A stretch of 64,000 nt of DNA from assembly GCA_011525785.1 (NCBI GenBank), contig WYBT01000024.1, positions 186,001-250,000 of the forward strand, written 5' to 3'. This stretch comes from Planctomycetaceae bacterium. GTDB taxonomy: Bacteria; Planctomycetota; UBA1135; GCA-002686595. The notes under the pieces are model-generated. The model saw only the letters and a list, made by a program, of their open reading frames with translations. It ran no database searches and had not been told where the DNA came from. Shown in pieces: positions 62,730 through 64,000 of this stretch (its first letter is position 1; every line of letters starts with the position of its first letter). The translations under genes were made by a program, and so were the position numbers.

Positions 62730-63050
62730 ATGATCGCCAACCTCAGCCCAGTGACCCCCGCGAGCCGACGGGTGAAGACGAAGCTCCCCCGCGCCCAACC
62801 TGTCATCGCGAGCATCGGCAGCGGCACAAACATCCAGGTGCACCTGAGCGGCGCTCCGGCTCCGGTCGACTCCGCGACGCTCCCGCGCGCGAGCGACGAT
62901 CGTCTCGTTGTCGAGAACATCGACAACGACTGGCGCGAGGCCCCCACCGCGCCGGCATGCTCCCGAGCTGGTGAACCGAAGAAGCCTGGCCTGCGGGACC
63001 TCGCACTCGAGTCCGACGACCGCTTGTTGATGACCAGGAGTGCGCGATGA
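62730..63050 (+). CDS. Hypothetical small protein coupled to a winged-helix-like protein
   Basis: A 106-residue protein (MIANLSPVTPASRRVKTKLP, then IASIGSGTNIQVHLSGAPAP, then DRLVVENIDNDWREAP). No family recognised; the middle has a beta-rich pattern. Its stop overlaps the next ATG (ATGA), so translation is coupled to the 63047 gene. It lies at the far end of the island next to the intact repeat copy. Confidence 0.5.
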   Translation: MIANLSPVTPASRRVKTKLPRAQPVIASIGSGTNIQVHLSGAPAPVDSATLPRASDDRLVVENIDNDWREAPTAPACSRAGEPKKPGLRDLALESDDRLLMTRSAR

Positions 63051-63313
63051 ACCCGTCGACAACAGAGCAGCCGGAACCGTCCAGGGCCGAGATGGAGTGC
63101 TGGAGTTTGCTGACAGCGATCGCCGGTGGTTGCTCGCGCGCCGACCTGGCCGAGCGGCTCGGCTTGCCGCCAACCCTTCTTGGGGCACTCCGTATGGCTG
63201 TGGACGACCTGCGCCGAACTGGATTCGTTGACGAGCTTCACGATCGTCTTTCGGTGACAGCCTCGGGAGAGATCTGGTGTGTGCAGTTCGCGGCACGGAG
63301 CAATCGGGGGTGA
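63047..63313 (+). CDS. Small winged-helix-type DNA-binding protein
   Basis: An 88-residue protein. Residues ~20-60 read AIAGGCSRADLAERLGLPPT and LLGALRMAVDDLRRTGFVDE, the helix-turn-helix plus wing pattern (HTH followed by DRLSVTASGE) of MarR/ArsR-like winged-helix domains. It is short for a complete regulator and may need the 62730 product as partner. Role in regulating the neighbouring divergent gene is inferred. Confidence 0.6.
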   Translation: MNPSTTEQPEPSRAEMECWSLLTAIAGGCSRADLAERLGLPPTLLGALRMAVDDLRRTGFVDELHDRLSVTASGEIWCVQFAARSNRG

Positions 63314-63454
63314 CCCGCTGCGTGCCCGTTCCGCGCGGCCCGATCGAGCGCGTCACGCATCACCGTAGCGAGGACGTCCGCAGGCGGGCACAGCACAGCG
63401 CCGTGCCGCGGGCACGTTGAGATCCCAGGTAACCGGCGTCAGATCGACCGCAAC

Positions 63455-64000
63455 GTGAGCGACACATTCCCGCCGATGCGTCGAGTGCGCACACCGTTCG
63501 CTGAGCCCGCCCTCGTCGCCGCCTGCCGCTCCGTCCTCGCCAGCTCCGGCCCCATCGAGGTCGCCGACGAGTACGGCTACGCGAGCCTGCCGCTGTGCGT
63601 GATCGACTCCGTGTTCTCGATCGGCGTGCGGTACGAGGGCGTGCGCAACGTGATCGACCGCTACTGCCGGCGGTTCGGGCTGCCGAAGCAAGCGCCAAAA
63701 GGAACGGTGCCGCTTCGCGATCAGCAGGAGTCGATCACAACCTTCCTGGTCCGCGTGGTTTCAATGGACGCCGACGGACTCGCGACCGAGGTGTTCGGCA
63801 ACCGGCAGCGCACTTCCGCGCGCAACGGAGTCCTCAAGGCGGACGCGGTCGTCCAGTTCGCCGGCGTACTCGCCCGGCGTCGGATTGAGCACTTGCAGGA
63901 CGTGCTGGAGGCGCATGACCTCGCAGCGGTCGAGCGCGACGTGCGTCGGGTCCCCGGCCAGTCGTCCGGCCTCTCGTGGCGCTACTTCCTGATGCTCGCC
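63455..64000 (+). CDS. Intact copy of the duplicated gene, 3' cut by window edge
   Basis: At least 182 residues, continuing out of the window. The frame can start at GTG 63455 or ATG 63476. It reads TPFAEPALVAACRSVLASSG, then PLCVIDSVFSIGVRYEGVRN, then VIDRYCRRFGLPKQAPKGTV, and RTSARNGVLKADAVVQFAGV, ending in view with RRVPGQSSGLSWRYFLMLA. The last element resembles the helix-hairpin-helix region of base-excision or related proteins (xPGxxSGxSxRYFxML), which I offer only as a possibility. The copy at 52401 is a disrupted paralogue. Confidence 0.75.
   Translation, partial: MSDTFPPMRRVRTPFAEPALVAACRSVLASSGPIEVADEYGYASLPLCVIDSVFSIGVRYEGVRNVIDRYCRRFGLPKQAPKGTVPLRDQQESITTFLVRVVSMDADGLATEVFGNRQRTSARNGVLKADAVVQFAGVLARRRIEHLQDVLEAHDLAAVERDVRRVPGQSSGLSWRYFLMLA
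63509..63795 (+). repeat. Direct repeat copy B (partner at 52422)
   Basis: 287 bases matching 52422-52707 at about 91% by hand count. Here the reading frame is intact and continues beyond the repeat, whereas copy A is interrupted at the equivalent of 63795. Confidence 0.9.

Noticed and set aside
44752..64000. Attachment-site duplication or integrase for the island
   Set aside because: The tRNA 3' end (GTTCGAATCGCGCC...) does not recur in the window, and no recombinase-like protein was seen.

Overview
The window is very GC-rich, with long spurious frames opposite nearly every gene. It reads as a chromosome segment of a motile Gram-negative-type bacterium. A planctomycete of a high-GC lineage is the best guess. 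This rests on the style of the large secreted proteins (a secreted protein ending in a Cys-containing module, and a LamG/di-heme peroxidase fusion), the thrombospondin-3-type exported protein, and mostly absent Shine-Dalgarno sequences. It is inference; no rRNA is present to confirm it.

Bases 1-18535 are one near-continuous rightward flagellar unit: the end of a sigma-54 activator, a degenerate kinase-like protein, three membrane or exported helper proteins, a PAS histidine kinase and NtrC-type regulator pair (FlrB/FlrC-like), then flgB-flgC-fliE-fliF-fliG-fliH-fliI-fliJ, a MotE-like protein, motA, two motB-type genes, fliL, fliM and fliN. Many of these genes overlap by 1-11 bases. Rod, hook, filament and most export-gate genes are not in the window.

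Bases 18594-44157 are a mixed core region: an amine-oxidase-like flavoprotein, secreted proteins, an EEP phosphatase, ispG, a giant di-heme peroxidase, rmuC, gmhA, a copper/SCO-like fusion, an HAD hydrolase, a MoxR ATPase, a split glutamine-dependent NAD synthetase, and an ECF sigma / anti-sigma / RseB-like module. Two ~103-bp near-perfect palindromes flank a CpxP-like gene at about 34 kb.

A tRNA-Arg(CCG) at 44752-44828 marks the start of an accessory region that runs to the window end. Its genes look less GC-rich and some have strong ribosome-binding sites. It carries an SDH/ClpP-class protease, a decayed TIR-like gene, a zinc-cysteine protein, an MmeI-type restriction-methylation enzyme, an intact TIR-like protein, and a heavy-metal RND efflux operon (czcCBA type). 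The metal operon lies between two ~91% identical copies of one gene: a truncated, frameshifted copy at 52.4 kb and an intact copy at 63.5 kb. Defence and metal-resistance modules thus sit next to each other in what is probably a genomic island; no integrase was found in the window.
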